Shown: positions 20,535 through 41,030 of the stretch, one piece after another
Numbering within the stretch: position 1 is the first letter of the stretch
How the letters are laid out: every line of letters starts with the position of its first letter
Position numbers and translations under genes: made by a program
NCBI GenBank assembly: GCA_016871195.1
Contig: VFZN01000006.1
Location: 1-64,000 of the forward strand
From: Acidobacteriota bacterium
GTDB lineage: Bacteria; Acidobacteriota; Vicinamibacteria; Vicinamibacterales; UBA2999
DNA length: 64,000 nt
Reading direction: 5' to 3'
Notes under the pieces: generated by a model
Databases searched by the model: none
Seen by the model: the letters and a program-made list of their open reading frames with translations, nothing else
Told to the model about the DNA's origin: nothing

Positions 20535-20927
20535 ATGGCCGAAGTAAACCAGCAGCAGGTGATCGACTACATCAAGGGCATCAGCGTGATCGAGCTCTCG
20601 CATCTCGTCAAGGCGCTCGAGAGCGAACTGGGCGTGACCGCCGCGGCCGCGATGCCGATGATGGGCATGCCGATGATGGCCGGTGGCGGCGCCGCGGCGC
20701 CGGCGGCTGAGGAGCAGACCGAATTCACGGTCACGCTGACCGATGCCGGCGCGAACAAGATCAACGTCATCAAGGTCGTGCGTGAAGTGACCAGCCTCGG
20801 CCTCAAGGAAGCCAAGGACCTGGTGGAGAGCGCGCCGAAGGCCATCAAGGAAGGCGTGACGAAGGACGAGGCGCAGGCCATCAAGAAGAAGTTCGAAGAG
20901 GCGGGCGCCAAGGTCGAGGTCAAGTAG
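20535..20927 (+). CDS. rplL: 50S ribosomal protein L7/L12
   Basis: '[49 protein letters not shown]'; start ATG 20535 after AAGGAG. Confidence 0.97.
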   Translation: MAEVNQQQVIDYIKGISVIELSHLVKALESELGVTAAAAMPMMGMPMMAGGGAAAPAAEEQTEFTVTLTDAGANKINVIKVVREVTSLGLKEAKDLVESAPKAIKEGVTKDEAQAIKKKFEEAGAKVEVK

Positions 20928-20952
20928 CCTCCGACCGTCCGAACGTGAGATA

Positions 20953-20980
20953 CGGGCACCGGGAAGGGCTCCGGTGTCCG
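20953..20980 (+). promoter_or_regulatory. Hairpin between rplL and rpoB (candidate attenuator/RNA-processing site)
   Basis: CGGGCACCGG-GAAGGGCT-CCGGTGTCCG, 10-bp stem with one G-U pair. Confidence 0.55.
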
Positions 20981-20993
20981 GCGTGTCTTTGGC

Positions 20994-25328
<4,335 letters not shown>

Positions 25329-25335
25329 GAACGTG

Positions 25336-29556
<4,221 letters not shown>

Positions 29557-29586
29557 CCGGCTCGGCTTCCCTCAGCTCCTGCCATC

Positions 29587-29620
29587 ACGGGCACGCCTCT
29601 ACCGCTGGGGGCGTGCCCGT
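29587..29620 (+). terminator. Hairpin terminator after rpoC
   Basis: ACGGGCACGCC...GGCGTGCCCGT 11-bp perfect stem. Confidence 0.65.
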
Positions 29621-29646
29621 TGGCATTCTGGGGCAGAATACCGTGC

Positions 29647-31011
29647 ATGTCGTCAGCTGCCTGGTTGCGTCCGGTGTTCGCCGTCGGTCTCGTGGTGGGA
29701 GTCGTCTTCGCCGTGGCCACCGTGGCGCAGCCCCCGTCTGTGCGGCGTCCCAATGTGCTGGTGATCATCGCCGACGACATGGGCTACGGTGACATCGGCG
29801 CGTATGGCGCCACAGACACGCGCACGCCGAACCTCGACCGGCTGGCCGCCGAAGGCGTACGCCTGACTGACTTTTACGCCAACGCGCCAGTCTGCACCCC
29901 GACACGGGCCGCCCTGATGACCGGCCGCTATCAGCAACGGTTGATGCTCGAGCGACCGCTGGCGAGCGTCGGCGCAGACCTCGACGCCGTCCTTCCCGTG
30001 ACGGGGCGCTCAGTGCCGCAGCTGATGAAGGACGCCGGTTACCGCACAGCGCTCATCGGAAAGTGGCATCTGGGCTACCAGCCCGCCTCAGGACCGCGAG
30101 CCCACGGCTTTGACTATTTCTGGGGATTCCTGTCGGGCTATCTCGATTGGTACACGCACGTGCGCGGGGACGGCCAGCATGATGTCTGGGAGAACGAAAC
30201 CCCCGTGCACGTTGACGGCTATTTCCACCACGAGACCACCAGACGGGCGCAGGCCGAACTTGACCGCAGCGTCGCTGACGGTCGGCCGTTCTTCCTCGAG
30301 GTGGCCTACGGCGCGCCGCACTGGCCGTTTCAGTCGCCGAGGGTGCCGTCGGTGGCCGAACGCCGGAACAACTCCATGACGCCCGACCCGTCCGACGCCA
30401 ATGCAGCGACGCGTGCAGACTATGTGGCCATCGTGGAGGACTTCGACGCGGAAATCGGGACGCTGCTGGAACGGCTCCGTCACCACGGCATTGAGCGCGA
30501 CACCCTGGTGGTGTTCATGAGCGACAACGGTGGTGAGTGGCTGTCACGGAACAGTCCGCTCTTTCATCGCAAGGACACCGTGTGGGAGGGGGGCGTGCGG
30601 GTGCCGGCTATCTTCAGGTGGCCCGCGCGTCTGCCACGCGGCACGGTGTCAAGTCAGGTGGGCATCACGATGGATATCTCTGCCAGCGTGGTCGCGGCGG
30701 CCGGTGTGGCCCGGACGGATTTGGCGTTCGAGGGAATGGATCTGGTGGCACTGCTGGCGAGTGGGCGCATGGTGGAGCGCGAGCTGCTGTGGCGAGTAAT
30801 CCGCCCGAATGTGCAGCAACGCGCGATACGCGCCGGCGATTTCAAGTACGTCGAAGATGGCGGTCAGCGGTTCCTGTTCAATGTGCGCGCCGACCCTGGT
30901 GAACGGGACGATCTCACCAGCCGCGATCCGGCACGCGTTCGTGCCCTGCGTGAGCGAATCGCGGCGTGGGAGGCTGACGTTGACGGCGAGGCCCGCCGGG
31001 CTCAGCCCTGA
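29647..31011 (+). CDS. Sulfatase (arylsulfatase-like), secreted
   Basis: 'NVLVIIADDMGYGDIGAYGATDTRTPNLDRLAAEG', 'NAPVCTPTRAALMTGRYQQR' (C-x-P-x-R formylglycine motif). Confidence 0.92.
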   Translation: MSSAAWLRPVFAVGLVVGVVFAVATVAQPPSVRRPNVLVIIADDMGYGDIGAYGATDTRTPNLDRLAAEGVRLTDFYANAPVCTPTRAALMTGRYQQRLMLERPLASVGADLDAVLPVTGRSVPQLMKDAGYRTALIGKWHLGYQPASGPRAHGFDYFWGFLSGYLDWYTHVRGDGQHDVWENETPVHVDGYFHHETTRRAQAELDRSVADGRPFFLEVAYGAPHWPFQSPRVPSVAERRNNSMTPDPSDANAATRADYVAIVEDFDAEIGTLLERLRHHGIERDTLVVFMSDNGGEWLSRNSPLFHRKDTVWEGGVRVPAIFRWPARLPRGTVSSQVGITMDISASVVAAAGVARTDLAFEGMDLVALLASGRMVERELLWRVIRPNVQQRAIRAGDFKYVEDGGQRFLFNVRADPGERDDLTSRDPARVRALRERIAAWEADVDGEARRAQP

Positions 31012-31895
31012 GTGCCGGCTGCAGCGGCGCGCCGTTCCACGGAGGCCGACCGCAGCAGACTATACGCGGTGTAGAGCACCACGAAGACGACCAGCAGACG
31101 CACCGTATCGAGCGGAAGCGACTTGACGATGAAGGCGGCGATGAGCACGGCTCCGGGACCGCCAACCATGAACGACACCGCCGTGCGCAGGTCGTACTTG
31201 TTCTCGCGCACGAATTGAATGCTGCCGGTCGGCATCAGGAACGAGCAAGCGCCCATCATGATGGGGAAGGCGGCCGTGGGGTTCATGCCGAGCAGGCTGA
31301 TCATGATGAGGCACGGGGCATAAAAGCCGATGCCCAGCATCATCAGGGCGCCGAAGACCATCGAGCATCCAATCGCAATGCCCAGCTTGAGGCCGGACAC
31401 ACCCAGGGCAACACCCGGCGCAGGCCCGATACCCAGATAGGACAGCGTCATCAGCGTGGCCGCTGCGATGAGCGCTGTACCCATGCCCAGCTGAATGCCC
31501 CGACGCGGCAGTCGAGCCACCACGCCGGCGCCGAGGTAGGCCCCAACGACGGCCGCCGTGATGATGGCGGCCAGTGTGGTGAACTCGACCTCGACGATGG
31601 TGACATAAATGAGCGTTTGGACGACGGTCGGCAGCACGTAGCCTACGTTCAGGGTGCCGGGAATTTTTTCGTCAGGCACGATCTTCCAGAGCTTGAGCAT
31701 CGCGGTCGAGGTGGCATATGACCCGATGCCGAGCGTGTCGAAGAAGTTGGCAATGAACCCGATGGCCGTGCCGACCGGGGTGGGTGTGGCCGGGCCCAGG
31801 AGTCCCTGCCGGCGCCGCACCGACGTGAACCAGAAGGCGTGATACCCGATGGTGATGAGCACCAGGGCCGAAAGCAGGAGGGTCTTGGGGTCCAT
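31002..31895 (-). CDS. Sulfite exporter TauE/SafE family permease
   Basis: Multi-spanning; 'GIGSYATSTAMLKLWKIVPDEKIPGTLNVGYVLPTVVQTL'. Confidence 0.75.
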   Translation of the reverse strand: MDPKTLLLSALVLITIGYHAFWFTSVRRRQGLLGPATPTPVGTAIGFIANFFDTLGIGSYATSTAMLKLWKIVPDEKIPGTLNVGYVLPTVVQTLIYVTIVEVEFTTLAAIITAAVVGAYLGAGVVARLPRRGIQLGMGTALIAAATLMTLSYLGIGPAPGVALGVSGLKLGIAIGCSMVFGALMMLGIGFYAPCLIMISLLGMNPTAAFPIMMGACSFLMPTGSIQFVRENKYDLRTAVSFMVGGPGAVLIAAFIVKSLPLDTVRLLVVFVVLYTAYSLLRSASVERRAAAAGTQG

Positions 31896-31907
31896 AGGTG
31901 CCCGATT

Positions 31908-32588
31908 CTATCCGACGAACTTGTAGCCAGACCCGTGAATTGTGAGGATGTGCTCAGGGGCGTGGGGGGCCTTCTCGATTTTCTGCCGGAGCTTGGCCAC
32001 GAAATTGTCGATGGTGCGGGTGGTGGGGTACTCCTCATATCCCCAGACGTCATTGAGGATTTGCTCGCGGGTCACCACCTGACCGACGCGCTGCACCAGA
32101 TACCTGAGCAGCTCGAATTCCCGTGCGGTGAACTCGACGCGGGCCGACCCGCGGCGGGCCTGGTGCAGCCGGAAGTCGAAGTCGATGTCGCCGATGCGGA
32201 TCGTGTCGGTGGCGGGCCGCTGCGGGTTCGACCGCCTCAGCACGGCGCGCACCCGCGCGAGCAGTTCGGTGATCGAGAATGGCTTGGTGACGTAGTCGTC
32301 TGCGCCCAGCTCGAGGCCGAGGACCTTGTCGGTTTCCGCCGAGCGGGCCGTCAGCATCACGATGGGCGTCGAGACATTGCGGGCGCGCAGTTCGCGGCAG
32401 ACATCAAAGCCGTTCCGCTTGGGCAGCATGATGTCGAGGAGGACCAGATCGGGTGCGGTTGACGAGGCCTTCTGCAGGCCTTCGTCGCCATCGGCGGCCG
32501 TCTGGACGTCGTAGCCTTCGAGCTCCAGGTTGTCACGCAGGCCCAGCAGCATCTGCGGTTCGTCTTCGATCACCAGAATCCGTTTCAT
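31908..32588 (-). CDS. OmpR/PhoB-family response regulator
   Basis: 'MKRILVIEDEPQMLLGLRDNLELEGYDV', 'PDLVLLDIMLP', winged helix 'VTREQILNDVWGYEEYPTTRTIDNFVAKLRQKIE'. Confidence 0.95.
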   Translation of the reverse strand: MKRILVIEDEPQMLLGLRDNLELEGYDVQTAADGDEGLQKASSTAPDLVLLDIMLPKRNGFDVCRELRARNVSTPIVMLTARSAETDKVLGLELGADDYVTKPFSITELLARVRAVLRRSNPQRPATDTIRIGDIDFDFRLHQARRGSARVEFTAREFELLRYLVQRVGQVVTREQILNDVWGYEEYPTTRTIDNFVAKLRQKIEKAPHAPEHILTIHGSGYKFVG

Positions 32589-34320
32589 TGCGAACGTCCT
32601 CGTCTGTCAGTGTGCCATCGATGGGGAAATGCAGGGTGAACTGACTGCCCACCCCTGGCGTACTGTCGACCGTCACTGAGCCGCCGTGCCCCCGCATGGT
32701 GTGCTCGACAATGGCCAGGCCGAGCCCGGTGCCCTGCGGTCCGCCGCCCAGTTCCTGCTGGACGCGATAGAACTTCCGGAAGATCCGGCGAAGTTCCTGA
32801 CGGGGGATCCCGATGCCGTGGTCGCTGATGCGCACCTGCACCTGCTGGTCTGCGGCGACGACGGCGATGTCGATCTGCTTCGCGTCGCCCGAGTACTTGA
32901 GGGCGTTGGTCAGCAGATTCTCGACGGCACGCTCGACGGCCAGCACATCGGCCATCACGGCTGGCAGCGGGTCGTCGCGATGCACCTGCACCGAGAACTT
33001 TCCCTGTGTGAACTGGGGTGCCATCATGTCGACGACGCGATCGACGATGGCGCCAATGTCTTCGGGCTGGCGCGTGTAGGGGCGCAGGCCGGCCTCCATG
33101 CGGGAGAAGTCGAGGATGTTTTCGATCAGTCTGGTGAGCTTCCGGGCCTCGAGATTGATGATGCGGTAATACTCGTGCGCCCGATCGGGGTTCCTGACGC
33201 GTCCCAGTTCGAGGGTTTCGGCGAAGAGCTGGATAAGTGCCAGGGGGGTCTTGAGGTCGTGCGAGACCGACGCGACGAAGTTCGACTTGAGCTCGGCGAG
33301 TCGCACCTCGCGGGCTGCGGCCCGGATGACCAGGAACACGCCGATGGACATCAGCACGCCCACCAGGCCGAGCAGCATCTTCTGTGGCTGAGTGCTAGCG
33401 CTGACGACGTGGAGAATGTCGTTGGCGCCGTAGGTCGTGCGCAGCTGCCAGGTCTCACGACGCGCCTCGTAGGGTGCGGCGAATTCGAGCAGTTCCTTGT
33501 CGAAGAAGACCAGCGGAAAGGAGCGGGTATCGAGGAAGGTGTCGCCCGGGCCATGGCCGGAGACGACGAGCCTGCCGTCCCCGTCTTCCAGCGCGAGCCG
33601 CAAGGGGGGGAATCCCGAGGGCTGCTGCAGCGACTGCAGTCGCGTGGCGAGCAGGGCCGGAAGGAACTCCGACCGCAGCCGCTCGGCATCGACGGCAAAT
33701 GCGACGAGGCTGGTCAGTTCGTCACGCGCCGGCGAGGACCACCGCAGCTGGGCCTGCACATAGTGTGGGCGCCCATCGATGGTGTCGCTGAAGGCGACGA
33801 TGGCACGCTTGAGCGAGGCGAGTTGCTGCAGCTTCCCGAGCAGGGCCCGTCGGGTGGTCGGTTCGTCCCTGAATCGGTCTGCGGCCACGGTCGTCTGGAG
33901 GCGTGCGGACTGCGCATCGTAGGTGAGCCAGCGGCCTGACAGCGGGTCACCGGCGGCGGGGCGCGTCCACACGTAGAACGCTTCGACGAACGGGCTGGCT
34001 TGCAGGCCGTCGGCGAGGACGGGCGCGACAAACCCGGGGTCGAGCGGTTCGACGCGTGCCTGGGGCAGCGCGAGCAGCACCTTGATGTGCGGTTCCTTCA
34101 ATACGCTCTCGATGGTGCGGGCGGCATTATCGACGGTGTCGGTGCTGAGCTGGCGCAGCACCACGGCGGATGTGGACTCGAGCGAGGCGAGGGCGCGGTA
34201 CTGAAAGACAAACAGCACGCCCACCGGAATGGCGACCGCCACGGCGAGGCTGAGCGCGAGCCGGACACCGCGGTCGGCGATGTAGAGGGGGCTGAACCAC
34301 GGTCGTGGGTTGAGGCGCAT
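32533..34320 (-). CDS. Membrane sensor histidine kinase
   Basis: HisKA 'FVASVSHDLKTPLALIQLFAETLELGR', N box 'ERAVENLLTNALKYS', G box 'GTGLGLAIVEHTMRGHGG'. Confidence 0.95.
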   Translation of the reverse strand: MRLNPRPWFSPLYIADRGVRLALSLAVAVAIPVGVLFVFQYRALASLESTSAVVLRQLSTDTVDNAARTIESVLKEPHIKVLLALPQARVEPLDPGFVAPVLADGLQASPFVEAFYVWTRPAAGDPLSGRWLTYDAQSARLQTTVAADRFRDEPTTRRALLGKLQQLASLKRAIVAFSDTIDGRPHYVQAQLRWSSPARDELTSLVAFAVDAERLRSEFLPALLATRLQSLQQPSGFPPLRLALEDGDGRLVVSGHGPGDTFLDTRSFPLVFFDKELLEFAAPYEARRETWQLRTTYGANDILHVVSASTQPQKMLLGLVGVLMSIGVFLVIRAAAREVRLAELKSNFVASVSHDLKTPLALIQLFAETLELGRVRNPDRAHEYYRIINLEARKLTRLIENILDFSRMEAGLRPYTRQPEDIGAIVDRVVDMMAPQFTQGKFSVQVHRDDPLPAVMADVLAVERAVENLLTNALKYSGDAKQIDIAVVAADQQVQVRISDHGIGIPRQELRRIFRKFYRVQQELGGGPQGTGLGLAIVEHTMRGHGGSVTVDSTPGVGSQFTLHFPIDGTLTDEDVRNETDSGDRRRTADAAGPA

Positions 34321-34339
34321 GGCAATTCGCTCCTGGTGC

Positions 34340-35614
34340 TCAGGCGTGACGCGCGGGCAGTTGACGCTGGAGCCACTGCTGCACGGGTTCCCAGCCGGCG
34401 AGACCGGGCTGCTGGGACACGAGGGCCCACAGGATGGCGCTGGTATCGGCCAGGACCTGTTCCCGATAGGCTCCGGACAGCTGCGCGGCCGATGACTGCA
34501 TGAGGGTCAAGGCGGCAATCGGGTCGCCGGCGGCGAGCAGGGCCAGGCCGAGGCGTGTGCCCTGGACCGGATTCCGTTCGGGGTCGCGCCCCTGTCCGGC
34601 CTCGTAGGCGGCGACCGACGCGCGGAACCGCCCTTGAAGAAAGAGCGTGTGCCCGAGGTTGTAATAGCCGTACGGGCGTTCGGGGTCGAGGGTGGTGACG
34701 GTGCGGAAGGCGGCTTCGGATTCGCTGAGCCGGCCCAGTTCGCGCGTGACCACGCCGACGTTGTTATGGGCCTGCGGATTCAGGGGGTCGAGTTGCAGCA
34801 GGTGGGTGAACGCCTGCAGGGCTTCCGATGTGCGGTCAAGTTCGCCGAGGGCGGCGCCGAGGTTGCCCCAGGCGCCGGCAAACGCCGGCAGGCACCGTGC
34901 GGCCTCCGAGAAACACCGGGCGGCCTGCGCCATGTCGTCGGCGCGCAGCCAGACCTTGCCGCGTTCGAACCACGCCGCTGCCCAGTCGGGAGCCTGTCGG
35001 CAGGCCTCGTCGAGGTCACGTCCGGCGCTGTCGAGGTCGTTCACCTCCTGGCAGGCGCTGGCCACAGCCAGCAGCCGCGGAGGTGTGCGGCCATCGGCGA
35101 GGCAGGCGACCAGGGCCTGCAGGCGCGTCTCGGCCGTGGGGAGACGCATCGCCGCGGCGAGTGCGTGATGCTCGTCAGGTGGTGGCCACGCGTCGTCCGG
35201 GTGCGGGTCGAGGCAGGTCACGGCGGCCTGGCGGAACAGCCCCCGGCGCTTGAGCAACTCGGGGGTGTGTGCATCCAGCGTGGCATGGTGCCCGCCGGCG
35301 ACGACAACTGGGGGTCGCTGCCCGGCGTCCAGCAGCCACTCGGCCAGCAGGAAGGGCAGTTGCGTCGTGACGAGCCGCGTCGACCCGGTCTGCGCCGTCT
35401 CGACGGCGAGATGCAGATCGGTCACGGTTAGGACGAGGGCTGCGGCTGGCGTCGGGCGTGGCCAGTGCCAGGGCCAGGAGGCTGCCGACGGCAGCGGGAG
35501 TTCGGTCAGTCCGTGCGTGTCGGCGAGGGCCCGGGCCACCCGGCTCACCTCGTCACGAACACGGCGCGCATCGTCGCCGAGGACGAGATGAAGGCGCGGG
35601 ACTTCCTGGGGCAT
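34340..35614 (-). CDS. TPR-repeat protein
   Basis: Repeats such as 'AWGNLGAALGELDRTSEALQAFTHLLQLDPLNPQAHNNVGVV', 'YGYYNLGHTLFLQGRFRASVAAYEAGQGRDP'; start at MPQEVPRLHLVLGDD. Confidence 0.85.
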   Translation of the reverse strand: MPQEVPRLHLVLGDDARRVRDEVSRVARALADTHGLTELPLPSAASWPWHWPRPTPAAALVLTVTDLHLAVETAQTGSTRLVTTQLPFLLAEWLLDAGQRPPVVVAGGHHATLDAHTPELLKRRGLFRQAAVTCLDPHPDDAWPPPDEHHALAAAMRLPTAETRLQALVACLADGRTPPRLLAVASACQEVNDLDSAGRDLDEACRQAPDWAAAWFERGKVWLRADDMAQAARCFSEAARCLPAFAGAWGNLGAALGELDRTSEALQAFTHLLQLDPLNPQAHNNVGVVTRELGRLSESEAAFRTVTTLDPERPYGYYNLGHTLFLQGRFRASVAAYEAGQGRDPERNPVQGTRLGLALLAAGDPIAALTLMQSSAAQLSGAYREQVLADTSAILWALVSQQPGLAGWEPVQQWLQRQLPARHA

Positions 35615-35733
35615 ACTGGATCCACTATACGAGCCTCTGTCGTGAGATGCCACCCGGGCCGACGTGCCGATAGTGTGCACGCAACTGCACAGGGGGCGTC
35701 CGGTCGGCCGTCCGTTCTCGCGCCGCAAAGTGC

Positions 35734-35762
35734 TTGCAGGCCCTGTGGGCCCGTGTTATGCT
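35734..35762 (+). promoter_or_regulatory. sigma70-type promoter of the rpsL (str-S10-spc-alpha) operon
   Basis: TTGCAG (35734-35739) - 17 bp - TATGCT (35757-35762). Confidence 0.7.
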
Positions 35763-35775
35763 CGACCGGTTCTCG

Positions 35776-35935
35776 TGAGACTAGGACACCCTATCTAGTC
35801 TCATTTGCATCGTGACGCCATCGGTATGGAGCGTCCGCCGGTGCCGGACACCATAAACAGTAGGGGATTGCCAGGGGTGCCAAGTCGCAAGACTTTCAGG
35901 CCTCAGGCGCCACGGCCACCGCAGGGTGGTAGTGG
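35776..35935 (+). promoter_or_regulatory. Structured ~197-nt rpsL 5' leader
   Basis: TGAGACTAG/CTAGTCTCA; GTCCG/CGGAC; AAGTC-GCAA-GACTT GNRA hairpin flanked by GGTGCC/GGCGCC; CCACC/GGTGG. Confidence 0.5.
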
Positions 35936-35965
35936 GTGGTTTTGTCGCTTGGAGTGGAGCGAAGC

Positions 35966-36340
35966 GTGCCGACGATCAGTCAGCTTGTCCGCAACGGACG
36001 CGAACAGATTCTCTGGAAGACAAAGAGCCCGGCTCTGCAGGAGAGCCCGCAGAAGCGGGGTGTCTGCGTGCGCGTGTTCACCCAGACACCGAAGAAGCCG
36101 AACTCGGCCCTCCGCAAGGTGGCGCGCGTCCGCCTGACCAACAAGCTCGAAGTGACCACGTATATTCCCGGGGTAGGTCACAACCTGCAGGAGCACTCGC
36201 TGGTGCTGGTGCGTGGCGGTCGTGTGAAGGACCTGCCGGGTGTGCGCTACCACGTGGTGCGTGGGACGCTCGATGCCGTGGGTGTCCAGGGGCGCAAGCA
36301 GGGGCGTTCGAAGTACGGCGCCAAGCGTCCGAAGCAGTAA
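35966..36340 (+). CDS. rpsL: 30S ribosomal protein S12
   Basis: '[14 protein letters not shown]', '[60 protein letters not shown]'; GTG start. Confidence 0.98.
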   Translation: MPTISQLVRNGREQILWKTKSPALQESPQKRGVCVRVFTQTPKKPNSALRKVARVRLTNKLEVTTYIPGVGHNLQEHSLVLVRGGRVKDLPGVRYHVVRGTLDAVGVQGRKQGRSKYGAKRPKQ

Positions 36341-36358
36341 GCGAGAGCGAGACGAGAT

Positions 36359-36832
36359 ATGCCGCGTAGACGAGTAATCGCGAAGCGTGAACTGGCCCCG
36401 GATGCCCTCTATGGCAGCCCGCTGGTGACCAAGTTCATCAACACCATCATGCTGCAGGGGCGCCGGTCGACGGCGCAGCGGATTCTGTACGAGAGCTTCG
36501 ACATCATCAAGGAGCGCTCGGGAGACGACCCGCTGAAGGTGTTCAAGAAGGCGCTCGACAACGTGAAGCCGGCGCTCGAGGTCAAGTCGCGCCGCGTGGG
36601 CGGGTCGAACTATCAGGTGCCGATCGAGGTCAATCCGAACCGCCGCCTGTCGCTGAGCATCCGCTGGGTCGTGAGCTACGCCCGGTCGCGTGGCGACGGC
36701 AAGACGATGCAGGAGAAGCTGGCGAACGAACTGCTCGACGCGGCCAACCTGCGCGGTGGCGCGGTGAAGAAGCGCGAGGATACGCACCGGATGGCCGAGG
36801 CCAACAAGGCATTCGCCCATTACCGCTGGTAA
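36359..36832 (+). CDS. rpsG: 30S ribosomal protein S7
   Basis: '[31 protein letters not shown]'. Confidence 0.98.
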   Translation: MPRRRVIAKRELAPDALYGSPLVTKFINTIMLQGRRSTAQRILYESFDIIKERSGDDPLKVFKKALDNVKPALEVKSRRVGGSNYQVPIEVNPNRRLSLSIRWVVSYARSRGDGKTMQEKLANELLDAANLRGGAVKKREDTHRMAEANKAFAHYRW

Positions 36833-36837
36833 CACGT

Positions 36838-36867
36838 CCGACCCTGGCGCCTGACGGCGCCGGTCGG
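36838..36867 (+). promoter_or_regulatory. Strong bulged hairpin between rpsG and fusA
   Basis: CCGACC-CT-GGCGCC-TGAC-GGCGCC-GGTCGG: 12 bp with a 2-nt bulge and 4-nt loop. Confidence 0.6.
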
Positions 36868-36919
36868 CGCACGGCGCAACGAACAACGCACGATACTGCG
36901 GAAAGCGACTGAAGCAGCA

Positions 36920-39031
<2,112 letters not shown>

Positions 39032-39059
39032 GCGCAAGGCACAAGGCAAAGGCAGAACC

Positions 39060-39389
<330 letters not shown>

Positions 39390-39392
39390 GCC

Positions 39393-40073
39393 ATGGTGAC
39401 TGGAATCATTGGCAGAAAAGTCGGCATGACGCAGCTGTTCCTCGACGACGGCACCCTCGAGCCGGCCACAGTACTGAAGGCGGGTCCGTGCGTCGTGGTG
39501 CAGGCCAAGACGCAGCAGGGTGAAGGCTACGACGCGGTGCAGATTGGCTTCGTCGACGGCAAGTATGCGGCCAACAAGCCCACGGCGGGTCACTTCAAGC
39601 GGGCGCAGGTGCCGGCGACGCGCGTGCGTCGTGAAGTGGGCGTAGCCAAGGGAGCCAGCGCTCCGGCGCCTGGCGACCAGGTGCTGGTTTCGATTTTCAA
39701 CCAGGGTGAGCGCGTGGATGTCGTGGGCACGAGCAAGGGCCATGGCTTCCAGGGTGTCGTCAAGCGTCACCACTTCCGGGGGGGCGACAAGAGCCACGGC
39801 TCGATGTTCCACCGCGCGCCCGGGTCGATTGGGGCCTCGTCCTATCCGTCGCGCGTCATGCCCGGCATGCGCGCACACGGGCACATGGGGGTGGACCGCA
39901 TCACGGTGCGGAACCTCAAGGTGCTCAAGGTGGATGCAGAGAACAACCTGCTGCTGGTCAAGGGAGCAGTTCCCGGGGCCGCTGGTGGCTACGTGGTCAT
40001 CCGGAAGGCCGTTGCGGCCAAGCCCGAGCCCCAGCCGCAGCTGCAGGAGAAGCCCAAGAAGGGCAAGAAGTAG
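39393..40073 (+). CDS. rplC: 50S ribosomal protein L3
   Basis: '[17 protein letters not shown]', '[33 protein letters not shown]'. Confidence 0.98.
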   Translation: MVTGIIGRKVGMTQLFLDDGTLEPATVLKAGPCVVVQAKTQQGEGYDAVQIGFVDGKYAANKPTAGHFKRAQVPATRVRREVGVAKGASAPAPGDQVLVSIFNQGERVDVVGTSKGHGFQGVVKRHHFRGGDKSHGSMFHRAPGSIGASSYPSRVMPGMRAHGHMGVDRITVRNLKVLKVDAENNLLLVKGAVPGAAGGYVVIRKAVAAKPEPQPQLQEKPKKGKK

Positions 40074-40079
40074 GCCGTC

Positions 40080-40700
40080 ATGACAGTAGATGTGGTCAAC
40101 GCTGAAAACAAGAAGGTCGGCACCGTCTCGGTCAGCGACGCGGTGTTCGGCGGCCGGGTCAAGTCTGACCTGATTCACGAGTCAGTGGTGAGGGCCAATG
40201 CGGCCGAGCGCCGGGGCACGCACGCGACGAAGAATCGCGCGCTGGTGAGCGGATCGGGCAAGAAGCCGTGGCGCCAGAAGGGCACCGGTCGTGCACGCGT
40301 CGGCGAGATTCGCAATCCGCTGTGGCGGAAGGGCGGCACCGTATTCGGCCCGCAACCCCGCAGCTACGAGTATCAGCTGCCCAAGAAGGTCGAGAAGGGG
40401 GCGCTGCGTGCGGCCCTGTCGGCCAAGCTACAGGGCGGCGCGGTGGTCGTCGTCGAGGCGCTGGCCGTACCGGCGGTGAAGACGAAGGCAGCGGTGGAGA
40501 TGCTGAAGACCATTGGCGTCACCGGAAAGGTGCTGCTGGTGGATGTGCGTCCCGACGAGACGCTGGCGTTGTCCGTGCGCAATGTGCCCGGCGTGCACCT
40601 GCTGCCGAGCAACCGGATTACGGCGCGCGATGTGGCGAATACGCGGACGGTGGTCGTAACGCGTGCGGCGCTCGAGAAACTGGAGGCGGCGCTCGGGTAA
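40080..40700 (+). CDS. rplD: 50S ribosomal protein L4
   Basis: '[44 protein letters not shown]'. Confidence 0.97.
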   Translation: MTVDVVNAENKKVGTVSVSDAVFGGRVKSDLIHESVVRANAAERRGTHATKNRALVSGSGKKPWRQKGTGRARVGEIRNPLWRKGGTVFGPQPRSYEYQLPKKVEKGALRAALSAKLQGGAVVVVEALAVPAVKTKAAVEMLKTIGVTGKVLLVDVRPDETLALSVRNVPGVHLLPSNRITARDVANTRTVVVTRAALEKLEAALG

Positions 40701-40736
40701 CCCCGAGTGTGCCTGCAGAAAGCTGAGAGAGCAGAC

Positions 40737-41027
40737 ATGAAACTCACCGATGTGATTCGGCGGCCGCTGGTGACCGAAAAGACGACGATGCTTCGCGAGG
40801 CGGGGCGGACGGTGGTCTTCGAGGTTGCGCGTGACGCCAACAAGATTGATGTGAAGCGGGCGGTCGAGACACTGCTTGGCGCGAAGGTCGATGCGGTGCG
40901 CACGGCCAATACGCAGGGCAAGCTCAAGCGCCAGGGTCGCTTCGTGGGCCGTCGTTCCGACTGGAAGAAGGCCTACGTCACGCTGAAGGACGGCCAGAAA
41001 CTGCCGGACTTCATGGAAGGGGCATAA
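40737..41027 (+). CDS. rplW: 50S ribosomal protein L23
   Basis: 'MKLTDVIRRPLVTEKTT', 'KLKRQGRFVGRRSDWKKAYVTL'. Confidence 0.96.
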   Translation: MKLTDVIRRPLVTEKTTMLREAGRTVVFEVARDANKIDVKRAVETLLGAKVDAVRTANTQGKLKRQGRFVGRRSDWKKAYVTLKDGQKLPDFMEGA

Positions 41028-41030
41028 GCC

